NCBI GenBank assembly: GCA_003635265.1 | Contig: PYIZ01000047.1 | Span: 1-61,379 of the forward strand | Direction of reading: 5' to 3' | Source: Candidatus Poribacteria bacterium | Lineage (GTDB): Bacteria > Poribacteria > WGA-4E > PCPOR2b | Length of the DNA: 61,379 bases | Shown: one piece after another, positions 24,561 through 33,549 of the stretch | Layout: the number at the start of each line of letters is the position of its first letter | Position numbering within the stretch: position 1 is the first letter of the stretch | Notes under the pieces: generated by a model | Databases searched by the model: none | What the model was told of the DNA's origin: nothing | The model's input: the letters and a program-made list of their open reading frames with translations, nothing else | Position numbers and translations under genes: made by a program

Positions 24561-26095
24561 TACTCAAACACAGATAACTCTGGCCACATCCGATTGACGT
24601 ACGGATTGTGAAAGAATGTTTTCTGCGTTTTTGGTGCCCGGTCATGCAGTGGGCTACCGATGGCTACTAATTCTGATGTGTCGTCCAATTTTTTGTCAAG
24701 TTTTGCCAGGTCCTCCGCAGTCTTAATCGGAGTATAGGCCGCCTTCAATCCTTGAGCAGCGAGATAATATTTGATTAACGGTACCGAAACCACATGTAGT
24801 TTATCGCTCTCTTTGGCTTTGAGGTACTGATGTATCTGCGCGATAGCGGTCGGTTTTTTGTGCTGCACTACCAGATGAAGTGTGACGTAACCGTAACAGC
24901 AGAAAAAAACAACTAAAACCACCTTGAGTATCCGATTTGATTGCGCAACAATTTTGGCACAGGCAAAGGCGATGAATAACGCCAAAAAAGGCACCAGCGG
25001 CAGTACATGCCGACTTTTATACACGACGTTCTGGAAACAAAAAATCCAGATAAAGTAGATTACACACCCAATGAAACTGGTATTCAGAAAACTTGAGCGT
25101 TTTATGTTTTTTATCCTGGCCCAATTTGTCCCCAGAATTCCGAGTAGGGTGACTGTTGTGCAGGCGGTTATGAGGTGTCGCCCGTTCCAATAAAGCCCAA
25201 AACCGTCTGCCCACACACTTTCAAAAAGTTTTGTAAATCGGAGTCCCAATCCGGGTTCACTGGAAATGGTGCCACCAAATTCCAAAAAATGGCCTCGACT
25301 ATGTGTCTGGGCGGCGTCAACGAAGGACTCCCAACCCGTGAGGATAATTAGAGGTGCCAGCCAAACAGTAACTCCTGCTGCACCGGCTACGATAAACTTA
25401 AGTGTTTGCCACCGTCCGTGCAGCCGCATCAGCAGCGCGGGGATAAGTATCGGCAGATAGGAGAGACGTACCCCGCCCAAAACCCCAGCGAGGAAAAATC
25501 CAATCCCAACTTTACGCGGCTGCTCGTCCTGAACTGTCATGAAATAGAGACTTGCCAACACGAGCCCGACTCCCATTGCATCCGGCATATAGCGATTGCC
25601 CATCAACCACAGTAGCGGGTTAGCGAGCAACATAAAAATAGCAATAAGCCCAACAGATGAGGTGTTTCTAATTCCTGCTATCTTTAATAGGAAAAAGACA
25701 ATAAAAAATATTGATACACCACCGATGAGCGAAAACGCCAGAGCGTAACGCCCTGTGATAGCATAGATAAGCTTACCAACAAAACAGAAAACGGGGTAAG
25801 CTGGGAAGTGGGGTTGCAACTTGGCAACATCATAGTCAACCATGCTTAACGCGAATCGGAGGCTATCCAAATCTTCGATGTAATATATGGTCGTGAGTAA
25901 TCGCGAACCAACGCAGAGAATGAACACGATACCCCACATTTTAGGTTCAGTGATACGCAAAATTTCGGATTTGCATATCACCAACCCACCAAGATTTCGA
26001 TGATTTTTTTGCCTGCGTGCGCACACAATTTCTTGGGACCTATTTTGAAAAGAGTACAACCCCACCCCGCGGACGGGAAAGGCATTTCCCGTCAC
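24557..26095 (-). CDS. Polytopic membrane protein, glycosyltransferase-C-like
   Basis: The protein has about ten hydrophobic segments. The early loop IEDLDSLRFALSMVDYDVAKLQPHFPAYP contains acidic residues and a P-x-Y-P motif, as in lipid-linked-sugar GT-C transferases and related DUF2029-type proteins. A C-terminal soluble part of about 100 residues follows. It shares an overlapping stop/start with the FAD oxidoreductase, so the two are probably co-translated. The start is uncertain: the longest frame begins inside a hairpin, and internal starts at about 25981 (GTG) or 25939 (ATG, MWGIVF) are more credible. The donor and acceptor are unknown. Confidence 0.65.
   Translation of the reverse strand: MTGNAFPVRGVGLYSFQNRSQEIVCARRQKNHRNLGGLVICKSEILRITEPKMWGIVFILCVGSRLLTTIYYIEDLDSLRFALSMVDYDVAKLQPHFPAYPVFCFVGKLIYAITGRYALAFSLIGGVSIFFIVFFLLKIAGIRNTSSVGLIAIFMLLANPLLWLMGNRYMPDAMGVGLVLASLYFMTVQDEQPRKVGIGFFLAGVLGGVRLSYLPILIPALLMRLHGRWQTLKFIVAGAAGVTVWLAPLIILTGWESFVDAAQTHSRGHFLEFGGTISSEPGLGLRFTKLFESVWADGFGLYWNGRHLITACTTVTLLGILGTNWARIKNIKRSSFLNTSFIGCVIYFIWIFCFQNVVYKSRHVLPLVPFLALFIAFACAKIVAQSNRILKVVLVVFFCCYGYVTLHLVVQHKKPTAIAQIHQYLKAKESDKLHVVSVPLIKYYLAAQGLKAAYTPIKTAEDLAKLDKKLDDTSELVAIGSPLHDRAPKTQKTFFHNPYVNRMWPELSVFEY
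26072..26093 (-). terminator. Hairpin after the DUF4856 gene, possible terminator
   Basis: Perfect 9-bp arms GACGGGAAA and TTTCCCGTC around GGCA, 27 bp after the DUF4856 stop in the minus-strand direction. There is no T-run after it, so it may be a weak or factor-dependent terminator separating the iron operon from the next gene. Confidence 0.4.
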
Positions 26096-26119
26096 AATAC
26101 CTCAAACAGATGCTTAATT

Positions 26120-27457
26120 TTACCAGTTTGCCATGTTGGCAGCGGAGAATCCATAGGCTGCCTGCAATACATCCTTAGCACGGTTGTAATTTCTAACCGT
26201 TGTATCATACGCTGGGGTGCCCGGCGCGTCATAACTGGGTGCCTCTCCCATGATACCGTGCAATTCCTGAAGTTGTCCATCGCCAATTAACTTAAACGGA
26301 TTATACTGTAAGGCAACGGTAAATCCTTTCATCTCTGCCCAGTGTTTGTTTAGGTTCACACGATTTTCAACGTCCGTGCCTAGATTAGACATATCACTCA
26401 GGGTATCGTTGACGTAGTGTACAATCGTTGCGGCGATAACCTTCTCCATACTGTTGGCGGCGAGCTCTCGCTGTTGAATGATGTCAACTTCGGTGCCTTG
26501 GTTGGCAATGAAGGTGCGGCCTCTGAGAAATGCGTCGAAAATCTCACGAGTGAGATCAACACCCGAACCGCCTTTGTCTCGCTTTCCGGCATTTCTGGAA
26601 AGCCCAAAGTTATATTCCGATTTGAAGTCAATGCTACCGTCGCCGTTGGAGTCGAAGGTGAAATCGTCGACGCCTCCAGCGAGCTCCGCATCGGTATAGC
26701 GGAAATAGTCGCGAGCGGCACCAAAGTACCCGAAGGCTTCGTCCCACCCATGTTCCATAGAGGTGTAGGGATCAGTGCCGTTGCGTGCCTCACTATTGTC
26801 GCGTTCTAGCAAACCGGCGAGATAAACGCCTGTGGCTTGATAGTAAGGAACAGCGCCGATAAGCACCTTATTGATCATCTGCGTCAGGTCCACCCCGTTA
26901 TCGGTGGTGTAGACTGCGGGTGTTCCGAGTTTCGCAGGGTCTTGCGAGTTATCAGCGATAATTTGGAACCACTCATTCACCAAATCATCAGCGGTACGGT
27001 TGTAACCGATGACAACATCTCCCGAAATCTTTCCCACTAGACTTTTGCCTGTCGAAATTGCGGAGTAGTGGCTTTCTAACACTGGCGTTGCACCAGCAGT
27101 GCTCAGTGATTGTAGGTTAAGTGCATCGTCATAAGTGTACAGATTAAGCATATCTTGTACGGCTATAGGTTGTGCGCCATCCTTGGCAAGACTGTCAATA
27201 AGAACCTTTAGGTCTTGCAACAGCAGGTTGCGGACAGTCTGCCCAGAATAAGCAACGCTACTTTCGCCTTGGACGAAGCGACTGTCAAAGACATAGGCAG
27301 GGGGCACCTCAATGAGGGTAGTACCTGCCGCTTCCTCCTCTTCTAAGAGAAGATCCTCTACATCTTCTGTTTCATCATCACCACAGCCTATAATAAATAG
27401 ACCAGTGACCAAGAGTAGCACAGCTACCCAGAGAATCCGCTCAGTAAAGGTTTTCAT
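26120..27457 (-). CDS. DUF4856 lipoprotein of the TonB/iron operon
   Basis: A lipoprotein signal (LFIIGC, cysteine about residue 25) is followed by an acidic linker GDDETEDVEDLLLEEEEA. The remaining 400 residues match DUF4856 as I know it, starting at YVFDSRF and FSGQTVRN-like VAYSGQTVRNLLLQDL, mostly helical. Family members sit beside TonB receptors and imelysins in iron-uptake clusters of Bacteroidota, and a relation to imelysin has been suggested; the biochemical role is not established. Here it follows the TonB receptor gene with a 69-bp gap, behind the Fur box at 30535. The acidic run suggests surface display. Confidence 0.75.
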   Translation of the reverse strand: MKTFTERILWVAVLLLVTGLFIIGCGDDETEDVEDLLLEEEEAAGTTLIEVPPAYVFDSRFVQGESSVAYSGQTVRNLLLQDLKVLIDSLAKDGAQPIAVQDMLNLYTYDDALNLQSLSTAGATPVLESHYSAISTGKSLVGKISGDVVIGYNRTADDLVNEWFQIIADNSQDPAKLGTPAVYTTDNGVDLTQMINKVLIGAVPYYQATGVYLAGLLERDNSEARNGTDPYTSMEHGWDEAFGYFGAARDYFRYTDAELAGGVDDFTFDSNGDGSIDFKSEYNFGLSRNAGKRDKGGSGVDLTREIFDAFLRGRTFIANQGTEVDIIQQRELAANSMEKVIAATIVHYVNDTLSDMSNLGTDVENRVNLNKHWAEMKGFTVALQYNPFKLIGDGQLQELHGIMGEAPSYDAPGTPAYDTTVRNYNRAKDVLQAAYGFSAANMANW

Positions 27458-27526
27458 GTGTTCTCCTTTGTAAAGTTAATGGTTAAGTGTTTTAACTGTA
27501 TGAACATCTCTTTTGAGAAGTTTTGA

Positions 27527-29998
27527 CTAAAGTTCATGCTTGATACCAACAAGTATCTGTCGCCTGGGACCAACAAGTATGCCTGAGCTTAGATTTGCTT
27601 CGGGTTGACCAGCGTTCGAGTGGAGTCTTGACCCAATGTAGACTTTATCGAAGAGATTTTTACCCGTGACAAAGACCTTCCATTGGTCGAAGATTCTGTA
27701 ATCCGCACTTGCACTGAAAATCGTGTAACTCGGAATTGGACCGGTATCGCCCCGGTTATAAGTCCGCTTTAGATTCTCGAAGTCTGTGAAGACCTCGTCA
27801 ACAAACCGCATGTCCGCTCGCATACGGAAACTGTCACCGATCTGTTTTGCCAATCCGACCGTTAAGGTGTGCTGCGGTGCATAGGGTAACTCGTTGCCGG
27901 CGATGTTTACAGGGACGTTTCCGGCCTTGGTGGCAGATGTGACGATGCCTTTCTTAATCTCGGTCTGAAGATAGGTGTAAGAAAGGTTGATGTCAGGTAG
28001 CAACGGAATCAAGCGCGAAACCCCAAACCCCAATGCCGTTTCCAAACCGTAGGTATCAGCTCTGCCCAAGTTCCTGAACGCTGTGCCACGCCCCGCCGCG
28101 ACGATATCTGAGATCCTAACTAGGAATCCGGAGACCTCTAGGTTCAATCCTGGTCTCCAAGATCGGAACCCGACTTCCATGTTCCAACTCTTTTCAGCTT
28201 CGAGATCAAGTCCACCGACATCAACGTTTTGTCCGAATTGGGTAATCTTCAATGCACCGCTAGATGGTGCCGTATAACCCCGGTGGATTCCACCGAACAG
28301 GTTGAAGCGACCAAGCTGGTAGTTTGCACCGATGCCGGGCAACAGCACAGCAGATACCTTGTCTGCGAATATCGCACCGTATAATCGGTCAACGCGTGTT
28401 TGCTTAAACACCTCGAAACGCACCCCTGGGGTTACGGTGAGCTTGTCCCACTCGCGTTGCTCTTTGAGGTAAAGAGCGAGGGCGGTGGTTTCGTAGTGAT
28501 GGCTCTGTCCCACGATATCCACCGGGTCCTCTGGATCGTCTGGATCGCCGTAATAGTACACACCATCGCGTGCATCAGGGGCATCGCCAATCTTCCTATC
28601 GTCAATAAAGCGTTCCCAGTGAACGCGAGCCCCCATTTCAGCATGACCCTGAGATCCAGCAAGGTCGTGTTTGAAAGTATAGTTTTGCTCAATCCCACCA
28701 ACGTAAAAGGTCCGCAAGATACCAAAGTTATTTATGCCGCCACCGATTCGCACCAAATGGCCCGTTTGGTAGTACGGCACCGGTGTCAAATCCCCTTTTA
28801 CAAATGTTCTAGCGCGCACGAAGACATCATTCTCACGCCACCACCGGCGGTCAAACACGCTTGTGTACACCGTCGTGTTGCTTATCAGATTCGTCGAGAT
28901 TTTGTTCGTGTAGATCAGGTCGAGTGAGGTGCGCAGAATCTTAAAATTGTCGTCCGGTTTCGGATTGAAGTTTGGGTCGGTCCGGAAGGAAAACTCCGTT
29001 AAACCGGTATAGGTTGCGTTGGAGTTTTCAAAATTGCCGTTTGCTTTGAGGTAAAGTGTTTTCTTCTGGTTCAATCGAAACAACGTCTTTACCGTCCCGT
29101 TTACTTGGTCGAACGTATTGTTTTCGCGGAAACTATCGCCATGTTTATAGAGCAGTTGAAAATCGGAGGTGATATTTTGGGGACCGAGCCCTCGCCATTC
29201 TGAAAACGCGCTGTAATACCCGTTATTGCCAACAGTTACTTGATTCGTCAAACCTTGCGTACCATCCGGTTTGCGAGTGGTGTAATTGATAACACCGCCC
29301 ATTGTCTGGGGACCAAAGCGCAACGCAGCACTTCCTTTGATGACCTCCACTGCGTCAATCCTATCTGATGGCGGGTTGTAGTAGGCGTTTGGATAGATGT
29401 AAACCGCTGGTTGGATGGGGACACCATCTTCTAGAATAAGGACACGGGCACTCCGGCGTGGATTCAAGCCACGGATGCCGATGCTCAAACGTGAATTACC
29501 AAATCCGTCGTCTGCATAGCCGTTAATGCCGGGCATGAATTCGAGCAGCTCTTGCGTGCCGACAGGATGAATCAACTCAACGGTTTGCGGCTCCATCAGG
29601 GCGACGGTGCCAGTAATCTTGTCGTTGACCTGCAATGCTTCGCCAATAATTTCTATTGGCGCTAATTCAAAGGGATGGCTCAATAGAGCGATATCTAAAG
29701 TGTGCGTTGAATCGGGGGCTAGCTCAAGCATCCCGCTGTAGCTATCGTAACCGCTTAAACTGACCTCAATCTGCCTCTGCCCTGGGTCCTCCAGAGTAAG
29801 GTGGAAGGTGCCATTTCGGGCTGTTGTTGTCTCTTGTGAGCCGTGCACCTCCGATCCAATTTTGACAGTGGCACCCGAAAGGAGTTGCCCTGTCTCTTTA
29901 TCAACCACTTTGCCGCGAATCTCAATTGAACCTAGGCAGAGGTTCGATATGCCCAAAAGAAGATTTAATGAAATTACAATTCCTAAAAATTGACGCAT
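27527..29998 (-). CDS. TonB-dependent receptor with N-terminal carboxypeptidase-regulatory-like domain
   Basis: The 823-residue protein has a signal peptide (MRQFLGIVIS...CLG), a CarboxypepD-reg-like domain (about residues 25-110, IRGKVVDKETGQLLSGATV), a plug domain (about 130-240, with PGINGYADDG and GGVINYTTRKP) and a long beta-barrel. The domain order and plug resemble FecA-type ferric chelate receptors. Haem-receptor FRAP/NPDL boxes are not seen, so the substrate is more likely an iron chelate. GGGAAGAG precedes the ATG. The gene lies between a small lipoprotein and DUF4856 in one Fur-controlled operon. Confidence 0.88.
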   Translation of the reverse strand: MRQFLGIVISLNLLLGISNLCLGSIEIRGKVVDKETGQLLSGATVKIGSEVHGSQETTTARNGTFHLTLEDPGQRQIEVSLSGYDSYSGMLELAPDSTHTLDIALLSHPFELAPIEIIGEALQVNDKITGTVALMEPQTVELIHPVGTQELLEFMPGINGYADDGFGNSRLSIGIRGLNPRRSARVLILEDGVPIQPAVYIYPNAYYNPPSDRIDAVEVIKGSAALRFGPQTMGGVINYTTRKPDGTQGLTNQVTVGNNGYYSAFSEWRGLGPQNITSDFQLLYKHGDSFRENNTFDQVNGTVKTLFRLNQKKTLYLKANGNFENSNATYTGLTEFSFRTDPNFNPKPDDNFKILRTSLDLIYTNKISTNLISNTTVYTSVFDRRWWRENDVFVRARTFVKGDLTPVPYYQTGHLVRIGGGINNFGILRTFYVGGIEQNYTFKHDLAGSQGHAEMGARVHWERFIDDRKIGDAPDARDGVYYYGDPDDPEDPVDIVGQSHHYETTALALYLKEQREWDKLTVTPGVRFEVFKQTRVDRLYGAIFADKVSAVLLPGIGANYQLGRFNLFGGIHRGYTAPSSGALKITQFGQNVDVGGLDLEAEKSWNMEVGFRSWRPGLNLEVSGFLVRISDIVAAGRGTAFRNLGRADTYGLETALGFGVSRLIPLLPDINLSYTYLQTEIKKGIVTSATKAGNVPVNIAGNELPYAPQHTLTVGLAKQIGDSFRMRADMRFVDEVFTDFENLKRTYNRGDTGPIPSYTIFSASADYRIFDQWKVFVTGKNLFDKVYIGSRLHSNAGQPEANLSSGILVGPRRQILVGIKHEL

Positions 29999-30018
29999 AA
30001 ATTCTCTTCCCTACACTT

Positions 30019-30327
30019 TCAGAAAAGTTTTGGATTGATACGTTTGCCACGGTTGTCGCCGGCTTTCGCTTTTTGCTGGACGTTTCCCGCGTTTTGTGCG
30101 TCGTTGATTTGGCTCGTGGGGAGTTTCGCATTGCCATAACTCCCTCCTTCGTCGCCGCCCGCTTGTGGGGCGAGTAAAGGGTCACTCTCACAGCCAGACA
30201 ACGTTAGACCAATGGCTATAACAATTGCCAACAACAAGCTGCTAAATTGGATAGGGGCTAGTTTCATTCTGTCTTGCATAGTGCTCGGCTTGATGCTCAT
30301 TGAATGCACACCTGTTTTATCCTGCAC
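30019..30327 (-). CDS. Small lipoprotein, first gene of the TonB receptor operon
   Basis: A GTG at 30327 with GGAGG five bases upstream is the best start and gives 102 residues. An unusually long n-region (about 25 residues, MQDKTGVHSMSIKP...) precedes the hydrophobic core and lipobox LSGCESD. The mature part of about 60 residues is glycine, asparagine and lysine rich and probably unstructured. I do not recognise a family. The first codons duplicate those of the PepSY gene at 21508, which suggests the cassette of Fur box, leader and start was copied in front of a new gene. The next gene, the TonB receptor, starts 20 bp after its stop. Confidence 0.7.
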   Translation of the reverse strand: MQDKTGVHSMSIKPSTMQDRMKLAPIQFSSLLLAIVIAIGLTLSGCESDPLLAPQAGGDEGGSYGNAKLPTSQINDAQNAGNVQQKAKAGDNRGKRINPKLF

Positions 30328-30400
30328 CTGAGCCTCCGTTTTATGTGGGTTAATTTTTCTTGACAATCGCAAAACAATTAACTTATTCTTTTAAATGCAG

Positions 30401-30516
30401 AAAGGGCGATGGGCGCAAAAAAAGCCCCAATACATCAAGTCGATAGAGATATGGGAAATAGCTAACAATTGGCCGTTGGGAGCTGTCCCTTTTTCTATCG
30501 TTCGCCTTTTCTGTTC
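30401..30516 (-). promoter_or_regulatory. Conserved structured leader, copy 2 (Fur-regulated operon)
   Basis: Counterpart of 21581-21697 with scattered differences. Closing arms GGCGA/TCGCC, the CGATAG/CTATCG stem and the GGGA/TCCC hairpin are kept. It lies between the Fur box at 30535-30555 and the GTG start at 30327. Confidence 0.55.
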
Positions 30517-30534
30517 TGTTATTCTCTTATTTGT

Positions 30535-30555
30535 TGATAATGAATCTCAATGTCA
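30535..30555 (-). promoter_or_regulatory. Fur box upstream of the small lipoprotein/TonB receptor operon
   Basis: Arms TGATAATGAA and CTCAATGTCA around one base. It differs from the box at 21700-21720 by one base, so both operons are probably repressed together when iron is plentiful. Confidence 0.7.
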
Positions 30556-30688
30556 ACAGGTGTGAAACTTAATTAAATGATACTTATCGTGGTAACGAAT
30601 ATTTGTTCAACTGCTTCATTAGTTGATTTGACGAAAGTCGGTTTGTCTTTCATTTTCGCTTACCTTTTCCCTCTGTGTTGAAGGCGCG

Positions 30689-31045
30689 CTAATGTACCCT
30701 GAACGGCCCACCTTCCGGCTCCTCCTCAAGGTCGGGACGCGCGGAATCGAGGAATACCTCGTGAAGTTCCAGCTTGTTTGATTGCGTAAACGCCTCTTGG
30801 GGCAATGTTCCCGATTGGGCATGTCCCTTGCGAAATTCTTCCGATTCGACCCAATTTTCAAAGTCCTTACGTGATTCCCAAAGCGTAAACACAACATAGG
30901 GGTCATCGTCATTGACCGGACGCAACACCTGATTGGAGATGAAGCCGGGCATCCCGTCAATGAGTCGAGCGCGATTGCGAAAGCGTTCCTCGAAGGCTTC
31001 CCGATATTCAGATGCGACGTAAATTCGATTTGCAACAGTTATCAC
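30689..31045 (-). CDS. ABM-fold monooxygenase, putative haem-degrading (HmoA/IsdG-like)
   Basis: The 118-residue protein has the antibiotic-biosynthesis-monooxygenase fold pattern: VANRIYVASEYREAFEERFRNR, then GFISNQVLRP and YVVFTLWESRKDFENWVES. Small ABM proteins of this type in iron loci split haem to release iron. The position between a TonB operon and bacterioferritin fits that job. The GTG start overlaps the Rieske gene stop by four bases, so the two proteins are probably made together and the Rieske protein could supply electrons. About 30 residues at the end are extra to the ABM core. The activity is inferred from family and context only. Confidence 0.7.
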   Translation of the reverse strand: MITVANRIYVASEYREAFEERFRNRARLIDGMPGFISNQVLRPVNDDDPYVVFTLWESRKDFENWVESEEFRKGHAQSGTLPQEAFTQSNKLELHEVFLDSARPDLEEEPEGGPFRVH

Positions 31046-31461
31046 GGTGTTGCCCTCCGTTCTGTCTTCGTATGATAAACGCGAATAGGATTGTGTTGGA
31101 TTGGCTGGCTGGGTGAATTGATATCAACAAGAATATGTTCCCCGTCAACCTTTACGGGATAGGTTGCAATCCCACATTTTCCGGGCCATATGCACTTGCC
31201 TGTTTTGACATCAAACTTCCATTGATGAATTGGACAAACGATAACGTCATTTTCTAGCTGACCCGCATGTAAAATTCCACCGACATGGGGGCAGATATTG
31301 TTTACCGCGTAAAACTTTCCATTGATGTTGTGGATGCCGATGAAGTTACCTTCTAACTTCGCGCTGATGCAGTTACCGGGACTTACTTCATCTGTCTTAG
31401 CTGCTTTTACGAATCGAGAGACGCCCGAATTTCGTTGTAACTCTTGGACTTGTAAAGCCAT
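31042..31461 (-). CDS. Rieske [2Fe-2S] ferredoxin
   Basis: This 139-residue protein carries both cluster motifs: C-P-H in NNICPHVGG and C-P-I-H in VCPIHQWKFD, 17-18 residues apart. The absence of a signal or membrane anchor marks it as a soluble cytoplasmic ferredoxin. It resembles the small subunits of nitrite reductases or dioxygenases, where it passes electrons to an oxygenase. Overlap with the downstream ABM gene suggests that protein is its partner. The promoter region is shared with the divergent bacterioferritin gene. Confidence 0.88.
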   Translation of the reverse strand: MALQVQELQRNSGVSRFVKAAKTDEVSPGNCISAKLEGNFIGIHNINGKFYAVNNICPHVGGILHAGQLENDVIVCPIHQWKFDVKTGKCIWPGKCGIATYPVKVDGEHILVDINSPSQPIQHNPIRVYHTKTERRATP

Positions 31462-31613
31462 AAGCCTCCTCTAATGTGGGTTCATATCAAGAACAGGAGC
31501 AAAGCTGCTGAGAGCCTTGGGGTTTTTCGTTGGGTCAACCCCTTACTCTTTCACAGCGTTACTATATACAGTTTCGATTGAATCTACCTCATTTCAAATA
31601 TAAGGAGAAAACA

Positions 31614-32099
31614 ATGAATGGACATCCTGAAATTGTCGAAGTGCTCAACGAAGTTTTAACTGCTGAACTTACCGCTATTAATCAATATTTTGCCCATTCC
31701 GAAATCTGCGAGAACTGGGGATATGAGCGGCTCCATCAAGCGATACGCGAACACGCCATCGGAGAGATGAAGCACGCTGAAGAACTTATCGCCCGTGTGC
31801 TCTACCTCAATGCCATGCCCAATATGGCGCGCTATTTTGAAATTAAGATCGGGGCAAATGTCGAAGAGATGATGCATAATGATCTCGCTCTTGAGACAGA
31901 AGCGGTCGAGCGACTTAATGAATTCATCCAACTTGCCCATACCCACAAGGATTTCGGATCGGAGGAGCTTCTTGAGCAAATCCTCAAAGATGAGGAAGAG
32001 CATATTGATTGGATAGAGGCTCAACTCGACCAGATTAGCCAAGTAGGTATCCAAAACTACCTCGCCCAACAGATTATTTCTGATGAAGAGGAAGCGTAA
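31614..32099 (+). CDS. bfr: Bacterioferritin
   Basis: The ATG at 31614 is selected because AAGGAG lies seven bases upstream and the product then matches bacterioferritin from residue 1 (about 161 residues). The ferroxidase ligands are visible: E in LTAELTAINQYF, then E and H in GEMKHAEE, and E-E/H in DEEEHIDW. The methionine of GEMKHA is the usual haem ligand. It would form a 24-mer storing iron and haem. It is one of few plus-strand genes; its stop lies 16 bp from the convergent dihaem gene. Confidence 0.95.
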   Translation: MNGHPEIVEVLNEVLTAELTAINQYFAHSEICENWGYERLHQAIREHAIGEMKHAEELIARVLYLNAMPNMARYFEIKIGANVEEMMHNDLALETEAVERLNEFIQLAHTHKDFGSEELLEQILKDEEEHIDWIEAQLDQISQVGIQNYLAQQIISDEEEA

Positions 32100-32115
32100 C
32101 TCGCTCCCGTGTATG

Positions 32116-33549
32116 CTACAACGATTCCAGAAAAGCGATGAGTGCGTCTCTGTCGCTTGCGGACATCCCCTGAACTGCCTCACGCGATTGCTCTGCTTCC
32201 CCACCGTGCCACAGAATCGCCTCCAGTAGCCCCCTCGCCCGGCCGTCGTGGAGAAAGTTGGTGTGCCCGTTGACCACTTTGACCAACCCGATCCCCCACA
32301 GGGGTGGTGTACGCCATTCTGACCCGCTCGCTAGAAAATCAGGGCGATAGTCTGCCAGCCCCGGTCCCATGTCGTGCAACAGCAGGTCAGTGAAGGGTTG
32401 AATCGTCTGGTTAGAAACCTCCGGCACACCTGATAACGATCCTGTTTCCAACGTCGGGATATGGCAACCGGAACATTTCGCGCTCTCAAAAAGCTCCTCA
32501 CCACGTTGAACGATCGGATCATTGAGGTTGCGTCGGGCAGGCACAGCAAGGGTTTGGACGTAAAATGTCACCACATCCAAAATTTCATCGCTGAGTTCTG
32601 GATCGTCACCCCGTCCGTCGTATTGTGATTGCCCATCCGAACTCTCTATCGGTAGCAACGAAGTTGTAATGCCTATATCGTCGTGGTAGGCGGAAGCGAC
32701 CTGTTGAATAAGTGTCGGCTGATTTGCTTTCCACCCGAATCGGCCAAGGCTCAATCCATTCTTCTGGACATCCCAGACATAATTCGCCTTTCCTGAAATC
32801 CCATCGCCATCCTGATCGTCCTCATCCGCTAAAGCGAGGATGGTTGATTCAGGTATAGCTTCAAGCAACCCTAAGCCGAATACAACAGGTGCGACACGGG
32901 GCGAGATTTCAACATCGTCGGGCAACGGTTGATACGCGTCTTTGATTTCGTAGCTCGGCGTGCGAAGATACACCTTCACCCCGTCGCTCGTTGTGAGTTC
33001 GCCCTCGGTATAGTTGATTGTTACCGTTCCCTCCGGGGGAACACCGAAGATCGCGCGATTATTGAGTTGTGTGCCGAAACCGGGGACGGGTACAGGTCCG
33101 TGTGTAACGTCACCCCCCGGGTTTGGAAGACTCACGCGGAAAAGCATTGATGTAAGTTTTTCACCCGATGTCGGTGCACGTCCCCGCCCATCTCGCGCAT
33201 GACAGTTGATGCAGGAGATATTGTTGTAAACTGGACCGAGTCCCGGATTGACCTCCGCCGGAACTGTGACGAAAACCGCCTCAAATTCAACATCACCGTC
33301 GAGATGCTTTGCTAGCCCCTCTTCCGAAAGGTTTGGCGCAGGTGTCGAAAACGCATGACTCGTCGCGTCAAAAACCGTCGTTTCCCCGCCTGAAAACTTT
33401 TTATCCGAAAAATCCATCTTCGCCGGATCGGTCAGATTGTCCGAATCACAAGCAGAGATCGAGATACAAAGTAGGATTATAAAGAATAAAACGTATGAAG
33501 ACTGATCTGATTTCATGGTTTCAAATGCCAATTTTTCGCTGTTTTTCAT
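32116..33549 (-). CDS. Dihaem cytochrome-like thiol oxidoreductase lipoprotein (DUF1111 family)
   Basis: Two CxxCH haem c sites are present: CINCH early (about residue 99) and CSGCH in the C-terminal half. A lipobox (SISAC) sits at about residue 34. The distal part matches COG3488/DUF1111 proteins, which lie beside imelysin genes in iron-regulated loci. It probably moves electrons in the periplasm; the substrate is not known. The start at 33549 overlaps the NUDIX gene end by 29 bases and has GAGG upstream; a second ATG at 33516 avoids the overlap but has no ribosome site. Confidence 0.85.
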   Translation of the reverse strand: MKNSEKLAFETMKSDQSSYVLFFIILLCISISACDSDNLTDPAKMDFSDKKFSGGETTVFDATSHAFSTPAPNLSEEGLAKHLDGDVEFEAVFVTVPAEVNPGLGPVYNNISCINCHARDGRGRAPTSGEKLTSMLFRVSLPNPGGDVTHGPVPVPGFGTQLNNRAIFGVPPEGTVTINYTEGELTTSDGVKVYLRTPSYEIKDAYQPLPDDVEISPRVAPVVFGLGLLEAIPESTILALADEDDQDGDGISGKANYVWDVQKNGLSLGRFGWKANQPTLIQQVASAYHDDIGITTSLLPIESSDGQSQYDGRGDDPELSDEILDVVTFYVQTLAVPARRNLNDPIVQRGEELFESAKCSGCHIPTLETGSLSGVPEVSNQTIQPFTDLLLHDMGPGLADYRPDFLASGSEWRTPPLWGIGLVKVVNGHTNFLHDGRARGLLEAILWHGGEAEQSREAVQGMSASDRDALIAFLESL

